From Prosthecodimorpha staleyi (GTDB taxonomy: Bacteria; Pseudomonadota; Alphaproteobacteria; Rhizobiales; Ancalomicrobiaceae), in contig NZ_JAHHZF010000003.1 in assembly GCF_018729455.1 (NCBI RefSeq), forward strand, positions 70,884 to 134,883: a stretch of DNA of 64,000 nt. The letters run 5' to 3'. The notes below the pieces were generated by a model that worked only from the letters and a program-made list of their open reading frames with translations, was not told the DNA's origin and did no database searches. A program made the position numbers and the translations under genes. Every line of letters begins with the position of its first letter. Positions within the stretch are counted from its first letter, which is position 1. Shown here piece after piece: positions 16,755 through 25,505 of the stretch.

Positions 16755-17887
16755 GACCGGCCTCCAGGCAGGCGGTAGATGCCGGAGAGCGCGCCGGCCG
16801 GGAAGCCCTCGCTGCGCGCCGGCACGACCAGATAGCCGTCCGCGCGGCCGAGCCGGCCGAGCGGCAGGCCGGAAGCGGCGAGCGGCACGGCCTGACCGTT
16901 CTCCAGCGCCATGAAGCGCAGTTCGGTCATGCCGAGGGCGGAACTGACCTTGCCGGCGAGCGGCAGGCCGAGATCCGGCAGGCCCGGGTCGGCGCCGGCA
17001 AGTCGGTCGATCAGCGGCAGGCCGACCAGCAGGAAGCCGGCCAGCGCGGCATCGGGCCGGCCCGGCAGCACCAGCACGGGCGCGTCGCCGATCATGGCCA
17101 GCGCCGTCGTTTCGCCGGGCGCGATGGCGATGCCGTGGGCCAGCACCTCGCTCGCCGCCGCCAGACCGATGCCGTCGAGCGTGCGGTCGGTGGTGCCGAC
17201 GCCGCTGCCGCCGACGGTGATGATCAGGTCCGCGACAGTCTCGGCGAGTGCGCCGGCGATGACGGCGGGATCGTCGGCGAGCGCCGCCGGCCGGTCCAAT
17301 TCGGCGCCGCGCGCGACGACCAGATCGGCGATCAGTCGGCCGGTCACGTCCTGCGGCTCCAGGCCGTCGCCGATCACCAGGATGCGCACATAGGGGCGGC
17401 GCACGACCGCCTCGGCGAGGCCGACGGACCGTGCGGCGGCCGCGGCGAGCGGCGTCAGGCGGCGGCCCGCGGCCAGCACCACCGCACCGGCCTCGCCGTC
17501 GAAGCCGGCCGGGCGGACGCCCTCCCCGGCCCCGGCAGCGGCTGAAATCTCAACGAAGCCGGCCGCCTCGGCGACGGCCTCGGGCGGCAGCACCGCATCG
17601 GTGCCGTCCGGCATGGCATCGCCGATCTCGACCGCCGCCGGCCGCTCGGCCAGGAAGACGGGGGCGCCGGGGCCGGCGCCGACGACCATGTCGGCCGCCA
17701 CGGCCCAGCCGTCGACGGCGGCGAGCGCGCGCGTCGGAACATTGGCGGGCACACGCAGCGGCGCGGCCAGCGCCAGGCCGATGGCATGGCCGATCAGCGC
17801 GGTCTCGGCCGCGACAGGTGCGACGCGCGCGCGGATCCGCTCCAGGATCGCGTCGAGCGGCGTCAGGGACAGGATGCGACGGGTCAG
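16748..17887 (-). CDS. Second MoeA-like molybdopterin protein, probable non-AUG start
   Basis: About 379 residues, recognisable as MoeA-like from VDGWAVAADMV, the MPDGTDAVLP region, VRILVIGDGLEP, TVGGSGVGTTDRT and LPGRPDAALAG. The key LSxGDE motif is degenerate (IGDGLEPQD), so it may be a regulatory or partly inactive paralogue. The family's N-terminal part (SLTPLDAILERI...IGHAIGLALAAPL) is open in frame upstream of the first GTG at 17752, but no ATG, GTG or TTG precedes it before a stop. A CTG at 17887 with GGGAG six bases upstream is my best start. If the start is really 17752, the N-terminal 45 residues are lost. It heads the minus-strand unit. Confidence 0.78.
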   Translation of the reverse strand: MTRRILSLTPLDAILERIRARVAPVAAETALIGHAIGLALAAPLRVPANVPTRALAAVDGWAVAADMVVGAGPGAPVFLAERPAAVEIGDAMPDGTDAVLPPEAVAEAAGFVEISAAAGAGEGVRPAGFDGEAGAVVLAAGRRLTPLAAAAARSVGLAEAVVRRPYVRILVIGDGLEPQDVTGRLIADLVVARGAELDRPAALADDPAVIAGALAETVADLIITVGGSGVGTTDRTLDGIGLAAASEVLAHGIAIAPGETTALAMIGDAPVLVLPGRPDAALAGFLLVGLPLIDRLAGADPGLPDLGLPLAGKVSSALGMTELRFMALENGQAVPLAASGLPLGRLGRADGYLVVPARSEGFPAGALSGIYRLPGGRSW

Positions 17888-18138
17888 GATGGTCTCCCGG
17901 CCGCGGCCCGGCGGAAACGCCGATCGTTCGGCGCGGCCACGGGCCGGCGGCTTGCTGGCTTGGACGGGGCACGACGCGCCGGGACACGACCGGCCGCTTG
18001 CGCAGCCACGGCGTCGGGTCCCGCCGGCCCTGGAGCGATTCTAGTCTTTGGAGCGCGGGGAACAAGCCCGAACTCCCGTTTCGCAGGCCCGAACTGACCC
18101 CGCTGGACGACGGGCCGCGCCGGACCGATAGTCAGGCC

Positions 18139-19299
18139 ATGCCGCGCCCGATCTATCTCGACCACCATGCCACCACGCCGCTCGATCCGCGCGTGTTCGA
18201 GGCCATGCGGCCCTATTTCCTGGAAGCCTTCGGCAATCCGCATTCGGCCGACCACGCCTATGGCTGGGAGGCGGAGGCCGGCGTCGAGGCGGCGCGGCGG
18301 TCGATCGCGCGGCTGATCGGTGCCACGGCGGGCGAGATCGTGTTCACGTCCGGCGCGACCGAGGCCAACAATCTGGCCCTGCGCGGCGCCGCCGCGCGCC
18401 TGCCTGCAGGCCGCCGGCACCTGGTCGCCAGCATGATCGAGCACCCCTGCGTCGCCGCCGTGGTCGACCGGCTGGAGGCGGAAGGTTTCCCGGTGACGCG
18501 TGTCGGCCCGGGAGCGGACGGGATCGTCCCGGCGGCGGCGATCGCGGCGGCCCTGCGCCCCGAAACCGGGCTCGTCACCGTGATGGCCGCCAATCACGAG
18601 ATCGGCACCCTGCAGCCGATCGCGGCGATCGGCGCCCTGACCCGGGCGCGCGGCGTCCTGTTCCATTCCGATGCCGCCCAGGCGGCCGGCAAGGTGCCGC
18701 TCGACGTGGTCGCCGCGCAGGTCGACCTGATGTCGCTCTCCGCCCACAAGATGTACGGCCCCAAGGGGATCGGCGCGCTCTATGTCCGGCGCGGTGTGGC
18801 GCTGGAGCCGCTGATCCTCGGCGGCGGCCAGGAAAGGGGCCTGCGCTCCGGCACCGTCCCGGCGCCGCTGGCGGTCGGCTTCGGCGCGGCGGCCGGCATC
18901 GCGCTCGACGAAATGGCCGGGGAAGCCTTGCGGCTCACGGCCCTGCGCGAGCGCCTTCGGGCCGGGCTCGCGGCCCGGATTGCCGGGCTGCGCGTGAACG
19001 GCGACCTGGAACGGCGCCTGCCCGGCAATCTCGATCTCGCCCTGCCCGGCATCGCCGCCATCGACCTGATTCATCGCATGAAGGACCGTCTGGCGGTCTC
19101 GGCCGGCTCGGCCTGCGCCTCGGCCAGCCTGGAACCCTCCCCGGTGCTGAGTGCCATCGGCCTCGACGACGCGGCAGCGCTCGGTTCGATTCGGATCGGC
19201 CTCGGGCGCGGCACCACCGAGGCGGATATCGACGCGGCGATCGAGGCCATTGCAGAGGCCTGGTCGGCGCTGACCAGGCTCGCCTGCGCGGTCGCCTGA
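18139..19299 (+). CDS. Cysteine desulfurase (NifS/IscS family)
   Basis: A 386-residue PLP-dependent enzyme that takes sulfur from cysteine onto an active-site Cys. It starts MPRPIYLDHHATTPLDP, the family's usual start. The PLP lysine is Lys204 in SLSAHKMYGPKG, and the active Cys is Cys326 in SAGSACASAS. HSDAAQAAGK is the PLP-ring contact segment. It lies divergently, 251 bp from the MoeA pair. In FDH systems a desulfurase supplies sulfur, through FdhD, to the Mo cofactor, and also builds iron-sulfur clusters; either would suit this context. No fdhD is present in the window. Confidence 0.93.
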   Translation: MPRPIYLDHHATTPLDPRVFEAMRPYFLEAFGNPHSADHAYGWEAEAGVEAARRSIARLIGATAGEIVFTSGATEANNLALRGAAARLPAGRRHLVASMIEHPCVAAVVDRLEAEGFPVTRVGPGADGIVPAAAIAAALRPETGLVTVMAANHEIGTLQPIAAIGALTRARGVLFHSDAAQAAGKVPLDVVAAQVDLMSLSAHKMYGPKGIGALYVRRGVALEPLILGGGQERGLRSGTVPAPLAVGFGAAAGIALDEMAGEALRLTALRERLRAGLAARIAGLRVNGDLERRLPGNLDLALPGIAAIDLIHRMKDRLAVSAGSACASASLEPSPVLSAIGLDDAAALGSIRIGLGRGTTEADIDAAIEAIAEAWSALTRLACAVA

Positions 19300-19518
19300 G
19301 CCGAGTCCCGGCTCGGCCGCAAAAAAGCCTTGTTCAGCAACGGTTCAGTGGGCATCGGTCATGTCGCAGGATCGATCGCGCCGGCCCCGTCGGGCCTTGC
19401 CCCGCGGGACTGACGGTGCGATGCAGCACGCTGGACTCCGGCCCGGCGCGCGATACCATCGCGCGGCCCTGCCGGGTCGGACGTCGCGTCGGTCCGGCGG
19501 CCGGGCTTCGAGGGGTTG

Positions 19519-22500
19519 ATGAAGGATCCGCGCTACCCATACGCGCTCGATCTCGGCAGCGAGGTCGGCGGCTATCGGATCGAGGCCGTGCTCGGAGCGG
19601 GCGGCTTCGGCATCACCTATCGCGCCTTCAACGAAGTCACCCACAAGACCGTCGCCATCAAGGAATTCTACGTCCGCGACATCTCCACCCGGAGCGGCTC
19701 GTCCGTGGTGGTCGATACCGACATCTCGGAAGGCACCTACGAATATGCGCTGAGAAAGTTCCAGGAGGAGGCGCAGTCGGTCGTCTCGCGCTTCAGCCAC
19801 CCTTACGTGATCAAGGGCGAGAACTTCATCAAGGCCAACAATACCTCCTACGTGATCATGGAATATGTCGAGGGCGGCAGCCTGGAGGAGTGGCTGACCG
19901 CGCATCCGACGCCGCCGAGCGAGGCCGAAATCCGGCCGCTGTTCGAAAAGCTGTTCCAGGCGGTCGACTACGTCCACTCGCAGAACGTGATGCATCGGGA
20001 CATCACGCCGCGCAACATCATGATCCGTGGCAATGGCGAGCCGGTGCTGATCGATTTCGGCGCCGCCGGCCACGGCATCGACCGCGGCCGCTCGTCCAAG
20101 ATGGTCGCCCAGATGCGCTATGCGCCGCCGGAGCAGACCGATTCCGAGGGCCCCGGGCAGCACGGCCGCTATACCGACATCTTCTCGCTCGGCGGCGTCC
20201 TCTATCGCACCATCACCGGCAAGCCACCGGTCGCCCCGATGACGCGCCTGTCGCGGCTCGGCCGGCGCGGCTTCCTCGAAGGCAACGACCCGCATGTCCC
20301 GGCCGCCGAGGCGGTCCCCGACCGGACGCGCTACTCGCCGCAGTTCCTGGCCGGCGTCGATCAGGCCCTGCGCCTCGACGAGCAGCAGCGACCTCAGTCG
20401 ATCGGCGAATTGCGCACGGCCCTCGGCTGGACCGGCGCGCCTTCGATCGAGGAGGCCACGACCTTCATGTCGATGCGCGACGCCTCGACCATGATGGTGT
20501 CCGGCCACGAGGGCACACGTGTCCTGTCGCCGCGCTCGCGGCCGCTCACGGCCTTCGGACAGGACCACGGACGGTCGGCCCCGACGGAGAATCGGGCCAC
20601 ATCGAGCGGCTTCCGCGCCGCCGACACCCGCCCGGCCTTCCCGATCCACGAGGAGCCGAAGAAGCGCAGCAAGGCGGCCCTGGCAGCGGCGGCCCTCGTC
20701 TTCGTGGCCGCCGGCGGCGGCGTCGCCTATTTCTGGCCGCAGATCGTCCGGCAGATGGAGGCCGGGCCGCGCATCGTCGCCCCCTTCGCCATGACCGCCA
20801 GCATCGACGGCCGCACCGTGACGTTGACCGGCTACGCGCCGTCCGAGGCCGTCCGGCAGTCGCTTGGCGACGCGGTCCGGCGCGGCGCCTCGGACACGCG
20901 CGTGGACAATCGCCTGGAGATCGCGGCCGGCGCTCCCGGCGGTTTCGCGGAACGGGCCGCCTTCGCGATCGAGCGCATCGGCAGGCTCGACCGCGGCAGC
21001 GTCCGGGTCGAGAACGATGCCGTGCGGATCGAGGGCACGGCAGCCGATCCGGACAGCTGGAGCGCGCTCGAACGGGATTTCGCGACGGCCCTGCCGGGCG
21101 GCGGCCATGCCGAGACGGCGATCCGGCCGGCCGTCGTGGCTCCCTATCTGTGGACCGCGCAGGTCGGTCGCGAGGGGCTTGCCCTGGCGGGTTATGTGCC
21201 CTCCCCGGAGGTCAAGGCGAAACTGCGCGCAGCCGCCGAACGCGGCCTGCCCAATGTCCCGGTCCGCGACGCGACCCGGGTGGCGGAAGGCGAGCCGCCC
21301 GGCTTCGCCGAGGCTGCCGCGCTGCTGCTTCCGCGCCTGGCCGATCTCACCGACGGGCGCATCCAGTACGAATCCGGGACGGTCCAGATCGAGGGTCGCG
21401 CGCGCTCCACCCAGGCCTTCGAGCGTGCCAGCGCCATCGACGCCACTTCGGTGCCGGGCAATCCGCGCGTCTCGCTGGCCGTCCGGCCGCCCGTGGCCAG
21501 CCCCTACGACTGGTCGGCGACCTTCGACGGCCAGTCGATCGTGCTGCGCGGGTACAGCCCGTCGCGCGAGGTCCGGCGCGACCTGCTCAATGCCGTCGCC
21601 CAGGTTCAGCCGGGCACGCCGGCACGCGACGAGACCGAGATCGCCGACGGCGCGCCGGGCGAGTTCGCCCGCGCGGCGCGCTTCGCGCTCGACATAGTGC
21701 CGCGGCTCGCGCGCGGCCGGGTCGCGATCTCCGGCGAGACCATCACGATCGACGGTGCGGCCCGCAATCCCGCCGATTTCGCCGCCCTGTCCAAGACCCT
21801 CGCCGGTTCGGTGCCGGGCGGCTTCCGGCTGGCGCAGACGGCCCTCAACGCGCCGCGCATCTCGCCCTATCCGTTCACCATCTCGCTCGGTTCCGGCATC
21901 GCCCGGCTGACCGGCTTCGTGCCGTCGGAGGCCTTGCGCAAGGACGTGGTGGCCGCGGTCACGGCCGGCCTGCCCGGCATCCGCGTGGTCGACGAGACCC
22001 AGCTCGGCGACGGTGCGCCGGAGAATTTCCTGATCGCGGTCCGCTTCGGCGTCGCCCAGGCCGGGCGTCTCGCCTCCGGTCGGGTGGCGCTCGAGGACGG
22101 CAACCTGTCGATCGACGGCACGATCCGCACCATCGACGATCTGAAGCCGCTCAAGGAGGCGAGCCGCAATGCCGTTCCGCGCGGCATCACGATCGCGCGG
22201 GTCACGGTCGGCGCCCGGTCGGACGACGTGCCGGCCCAGGATTGCGATCGACTAGCCCTGCCGGTCGACCATCCGGACAAGCCGGTCGGCGAGACCGGGC
22301 TCGATCTCAGCCAGATCGACGCCGAGCGCGCGGTTCCGGCCTGTCAGGCCGCCGTGCAGACCTACCCGAACGTGCGCCGCTTCTACACGGCGCTCGGCTA
22401 TGCGCTGCAGAAGCGCGGCCAGCACCAGGAGGCCTCGCGCGAATACCGCCGCGCCGCCGAGGCCGACGACCCGACCGCGCTGACGCTGCTCGCCGGCGCC

Positions 22501-23832
22501 TATCGCGAGGGGCTCGGCCTGCCGCAGGACTATGCCCAGGCCTTCGAGCTCTACAACCGCGCCGCCGCGCTCGGCAGCCCGGCCGCCACCCATGCGATCG
22601 GCTGGATGTACGAGAACGGCCTCGGCCGGACGCTCGATCCGGTCAGGGCGGCGGAGTGGTACACGCGCGGCGCGGCGCTCGGCGTGGCGGAGAGCTACAC
22701 CCAGCTCGGCTGGCTCGCCCAATACGGTCTCGGCCGCAAGATCGACTATCAGCGTGCGGCCGACCAGTACGAGCGCGGCGCCAAGCTCGGCTCGACGCTG
22801 GCCATGCATCAGCTCGGCACCTTGAACCAGAACGGCCTCGGCCGGCCCGCCGATCTCGCCAAGGCCTACGACTGGTATTCCCGCGCCGCCCAGCTTGGGC
22901 GAGCGGAGAGCATGGCGGTGCTCGGCACCTTCAATCTGGACGGCATCGGCCGGCCAGTCTCCTACGACAAGGCGGCCGATTGGTTCGAGCGCGCCGCCGC
23001 GGGAGGTTCGTCGGCGGCCATGCACCAGCTCGGCGTGATCAACCTGGAGGGGCTCGGCCGGCGGGCCGACGCGGCCGCGGCGATCGTCTGGTTCGAGCGC
23101 GCCGCCGCGATCGGCCGCTCGGAATCCATGTTCCGCCTCGGCCTCGTCTATCAGAACGGCACCGGCGTACCGCAGGATTATGCCCGCGCCTTCGAATGGT
23201 ACCAGAAGGGCGCGCGCGCCAACGATCCCGGCAGCATCCACCAGATCGGCTGGGCCTATGAGAACGGCCTCGGACGGCCGGTCGATCTCGCACGGGCCTT
23301 CGACTGGTACAACCGGGCGGCCGGCCTCGGCTATGCGCCGAGCATGCATCAGATCGGCTGGCACTACGAATCCGGGCGCGGCCGGCCGACCGACTATGTC
23401 CGTGCCGCGGAATGGTACCGCCGGGCGGCCGATCAGGGCTACGGCGAGAGCATGAACCAGCTGGGCTGGCTGGCACTGAACGGCCTGGGCCGGTCGGTCA
23501 GCGAGGCCGATGCGCTCGGCTGGTTCGACAAGGCGGCGAATGCCGGCAATCTGTCGGCGATGTGGAATGCCGCGCTCCTGCTCGACAGCGGGCGCGGTGG
23601 CCCGGCCGACCCGAACAAGGCGGCAAGCTGGCTCCTGACCGCCTTTGCGCGGCGGGAGGCCAATGCGGTCGATGCACTGTCGGGCGACATGGCCGTGTTC
23701 GGCGAGGAGACGCGCAAGGCCGTGCAGCGCATCCTGCAGCGCCGCGGGCTCTATCGCGGTGGCGTCGACGGTCTCTATACCCAGGAAACCCGCCGGGCGG
23801 TCTTCGCCTATCCGGGCAGCCTGACCAACTGA
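19519..23832 (+). CDS. Membrane Ser/Thr protein kinase with BON-like and Sel1 repeats
   Basis: 1437 residues in four parts. (1) Hanks-type kinase, residues 20-310: glycine loop GAGGFG at 26, Lys48 in VAIKEF, HRDITPRN (Asp161), DFG at 179. (2) One transmembrane segment near 384-405 (AALAAAALVFVAAGGG). (3) Four repeats of about 120 residues (about 415-900), each with a PY.W/F start and a GY.PS.EVR..L core, resembling BON domains of OmpATb type. (4) Eleven Sel1 repeats of 36 residues (about 988-1375) with the LGRP.D...A..WY.RAA pattern, then a peptidoglycan-binding-like end (LYRGGVDGLYTQETRRAVF). The kinase faces the cytoplasm and the repeats the periplasm. GAGGGG precedes the ATG. The trigger and substrates are unknown. 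Confidence 0.92.
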   Translation: MKDPRYPYALDLGSEVGGYRIEAVLGAGGFGITYRAFNEVTHKTVAIKEFYVRDISTRSGSSVVVDTDISEGTYEYALRKFQEEAQSVVSRFSHPYVIKGENFIKANNTSYVIMEYVEGGSLEEWLTAHPTPPSEAEIRPLFEKLFQAVDYVHSQNVMHRDITPRNIMIRGNGEPVLIDFGAAGHGIDRGRSSKMVAQMRYAPPEQTDSEGPGQHGRYTDIFSLGGVLYRTITGKPPVAPMTRLSRLGRRGFLEGNDPHVPAAEAVPDRTRYSPQFLAGVDQALRLDEQQRPQSIGELRTALGWTGAPSIEEATTFMSMRDASTMMVSGHEGTRVLSPRSRPLTAFGQDHGRSAPTENRATSSGFRAADTRPAFPIHEEPKKRSKAALAAAALVFVAAGGGVAYFWPQIVRQMEAGPRIVAPFAMTASIDGRTVTLTGYAPSEAVRQSLGDAVRRGASDTRVDNRLEIAAGAPGGFAERAAFAIERIGRLDRGSVRVENDAVRIEGTAADPDSWSALERDFATALPGGGHAETAIRPAVVAPYLWTAQVGREGLALAGYVPSPEVKAKLRAAAERGLPNVPVRDATRVAEGEPPGFAEAAALLLPRLADLTDGRIQYESGTVQIEGRARSTQAFERASAIDATSVPGNPRVSLAVRPPVASPYDWSATFDGQSIVLRGYSPSREVRRDLLNAVAQVQPGTPARDETEIADGAPGEFARAARFALDIVPRLARGRVAISGETITIDGAARNPADFAALSKTLAGSVPGGFRLAQTALNAPRISPYPFTISLGSGIARLTGFVPSEALRKDVVAAVTAGLPGIRVVDETQLGDGAPENFLIAVRFGVAQAGRLASGRVALEDGNLSIDGTIRTIDDLKPLKEASRNAVPRGITIARVTVGARSDDVPAQDCDRLALPVDHPDKPVGETGLDLSQIDAERAVPACQAAVQTYPNVRRFYTALGYALQKRGQHQEASREYRRAAEADDPTALTLLAGAYREGLGLPQDYAQAFELYNRAAALGSPAATHAIGWMYENGLGRTLDPVRAAEWYTRGAALGVAESYTQLGWLAQYGLGRKIDYQRAADQYERGAKLGSTLAMHQLGTLNQNGLGRPADLAKAYDWYSRAAQLGRAESMAVLGTFNLDGIGRPVSYDKAADWFERAAAGGSSAAMHQLGVINLEGLGRRADAAAAIVWFERAAAIGRSESMFRLGLVYQNGTGVPQDYARAFEWYQKGARANDPGSIHQIGWAYENGLGRPVDLARAFDWYNRAAGLGYAPSMHQIGWHYESGRGRPTDYVRAAEWYRRAADQGYGESMNQLGWLALNGLGRSVSEADALGWFDKAANAGNLSAMWNAALLLDSGRGGPADPNKAASWLLTAFARREANAVDALSGDMAVFGEETRKAVQRILQRRGLYRGGVDGLYTQETRRAVFAYPGSLTN

Positions 23833-23888
23833 CATCCGCCTCCGGGCTGCCCCCTATCCGCCCGGTTCTGTCGAGAGGATCGCCGGCC

Positions 23889-24080
23889 ATGTCCAAGCTC
23901 GCCACCCTGTTCCTGCGGATCGCCCTGATGCTGGCCGGGCTCGGCGTGGCGGCCCTGATTGCGACTTACTGGATGGGGCCGAGCTGGTATTTCGGCGGCA
24001 CGATCGCCGCCGGGGTCCTGCTCGGCCTCGCCTTCGTCGCCTACATGCTCGTCCAGGCCTTTCGCAACGCCTCGTCGTGA
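23889..24080 (+). CDS. Small membrane protein with two hydrophobic segments
   Basis: 63 residues: MSKLATLFLRIALMLAGLGVAALI forms one hydrophobic helix, a short WMGPSWYF loop follows, and GGTIAAGVLLGLAFVAYMLV forms the second. It starts 56 bp after the kinase stop on the same strand and is probably cotranscribed. I do not recognise a family. Confidence 0.65.
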   Translation: MSKLATLFLRIALMLAGLGVAALIATYWMGPSWYFGGTIAAGVLLGLAFVAYMLVQAFRNASS

Positions 24081-24127
24081 GGCCGCGCCGGCGCGCAACG
24101 AGCCGGCGCGGATCGCTGGCGACGTCC

Positions 24128-25303
24128 TCAGAGCAGGCCGCGCCGGGCCAGATTGTGCATCAGCGCGCCGGGGCCGAAGGTCCAGGGCGGGCATTCGGTC
24201 GACAGGCGGACCCGGTTGACCAGAGCGCCGAGGCTCGGCGTCGCGATGCGCACCACGTCGCCGAGCTTGTGGGTGAAGCCCTTGCCGGGGGCGTCGCGAT
24301 CCTCGATCGGCGCGAACATGGTACCGAGATAGAGCACGAAGCCGTCGGGATACTGGTGATGCGGCCCGATCGCGGCGGTCACCAAGTCTTCGACCGGCCG
24401 GGCGATCTCGGCCATGTTGGACCGGCCCTTGAGGACGAAGCCGTCCTCGCCGGCCACGTTCAGCGTCACCTCGGCCCGGTTGATCGTATCCAGCCCGAAA
24501 CTGCCGTCGAACAGGCGCACGAAGGGTCCGATCGCACCCGAGGCGTTGTTGTCCTTGGCCTTGCCGAGGAGCAGCGCCGAGCGCCCTTCCACGTCGCGCA
24601 GGTTCACGTCGTTGCCGAGCGTCGCGCCGACGATCCGCCCGGTCGAACTGACCACGACGACCACTTCCGGTTCGGGATTGTTCCAGGTCGAGATCGGGTG
24701 CAGGCCGACCGAGGCGCCGGTGCCGACCGAAGACAGCGGCTGGCCCTTGGTGAAGATCTCGGCGTCCGGCCCGATGCCGACCTCCAGATACTGCGACCAG
24801 ACGCCGCGGGCGACCAGCACGTCCTTCACCCGGGCGGCCTCTTCGGAACCCGGCCGCAGCGCGCGCAGATCGTGGCCGATGATGCTGTCGATCTCGGTGC
24901 GGATCGAAGCCGCCTTCTCGGGCGCGCCGCGCGCATGCTCCTCGATGACCCGCTCCAGGAGCGAGATGACGAAGGTCACGCCGGCAGCCTTGACGGCCTG
25001 CAGGTCGATCGGCGCCAGCAGCCAGGGCCGGTTCGGATCCTGGCGGCTCTCGTCAGAATTGGCCAGGATGTCGCTGATCGAGCCGATCGGCTCGCCGCCC
25101 TCGGCGATCAGGCCGACCGGATCGGCCGCTTCCATGAGGTCGCGGACCGTCGGCACGGCCCGGCTGGTCACGTCGACGACCGTCTCGCCGCGCAGGGTCA
25201 CGACGGCCGGTCCGATGCCGGGGCGCCAGACGCGGCCGACCAGGCTGGCATTGGCGGCATCGGCCGGCAGGATCGAATCGGGGCTGAGATCGAAGTTCGG
25301 CAT
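24128..25303 (-). CDS. Fumarylacetoacetate hydrolase (FAH) family protein, probable sugar-acid catabolic enzyme
   Basis: 391 residues. The C-terminal half has the FAH fold with acidic metal ligands in WNNPEPEVVVVVSSTGR and the following LGNDVNLRDVEG. The N-terminal part resembles that of FAH-family dehydratases of pentonates (AraD1-like). The divergent LacI-family regulator points to carbohydrate or sugar-acid catabolism, but neither substrate nor reaction (hydrolase, dehydratase or aldolase) can be read from the sequence. The ATG at 25303 is preceded by GGAGGAAA, which decides it over an upstream ATG. Confidence 0.85.
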   Translation of the reverse strand: MPNFDLSPDSILPADAANASLVGRVWRPGIGPAVVTLRGETVVDVTSRAVPTVRDLMEAADPVGLIAEGGEPIGSISDILANSDESRQDPNRPWLLAPIDLQAVKAAGVTFVISLLERVIEEHARGAPEKAASIRTEIDSIIGHDLRALRPGSEEAARVKDVLVARGVWSQYLEVGIGPDAEIFTKGQPLSSVGTGASVGLHPISTWNNPEPEVVVVVSSTGRIVGATLGNDVNLRDVEGRSALLLGKAKDNNASGAIGPFVRLFDGSFGLDTINRAEVTLNVAGEDGFVLKGRSNMAEIARPVEDLVTAAIGPHHQYPDGFVLYLGTMFAPIEDRDAPGKGFTHKLGDVVRIATPSLGALVNRVRLSTECPPWTFGPGALMHNLARRGLL

Positions 25304-25369
25304 CGGCACGGCTTTCCTCCTGGCATTTGTCTGCGGAAACGCTGATAGCACAAAGTACGAGATGACCGC

Positions 25370-25381
25370 TGCAGGCCTGCA
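25370..25381. promoter_or_regulatory. Perfect 12-bp palindrome, candidate LacI-family operator
   Basis: TGCAGGCCTGCA lies in the 202-bp region between the divergent FAH and lacI-type genes, 67 bp from the FAH start codon. LacI-family regulators bind even palindromes with a central CG or GC pair; here the centre is GGCC. Position is the main argument. Confidence 0.45.
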
Positions 25382-25402
25382 AACATTGCCTTTTCGAAGT
25401 AT

Positions 25403-25423
25403 GCTATTCGATACCGTTATAGC
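25403..25423. promoter_or_regulatory. Inverted repeat GCTAT-N11-ATAGC, alternative operator
   Basis: Five-base arms around an 11-bp spacer in the AT-rich part of the divergent promoter region; another GCTAT follows at 25432. It could be the operator in place of, or together with, the palindrome at 25370. Confidence 0.3.
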
Positions 25424-25505
25424 GATTTCCTGCTATGGTCATTGACGGTCGGCACGGGCGAGTCAACCTTGCTTGTGTCGACAGAATCCGGGTCGGGATG
25501 GGAAT

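Noticed and set aside
19300-19326. Intrinsic terminator after the cysteine desulfurase gene
   Set aside because: There is a GCCGAG/CTCGGC stem, but it is followed by a run of A on the coding strand, not T.
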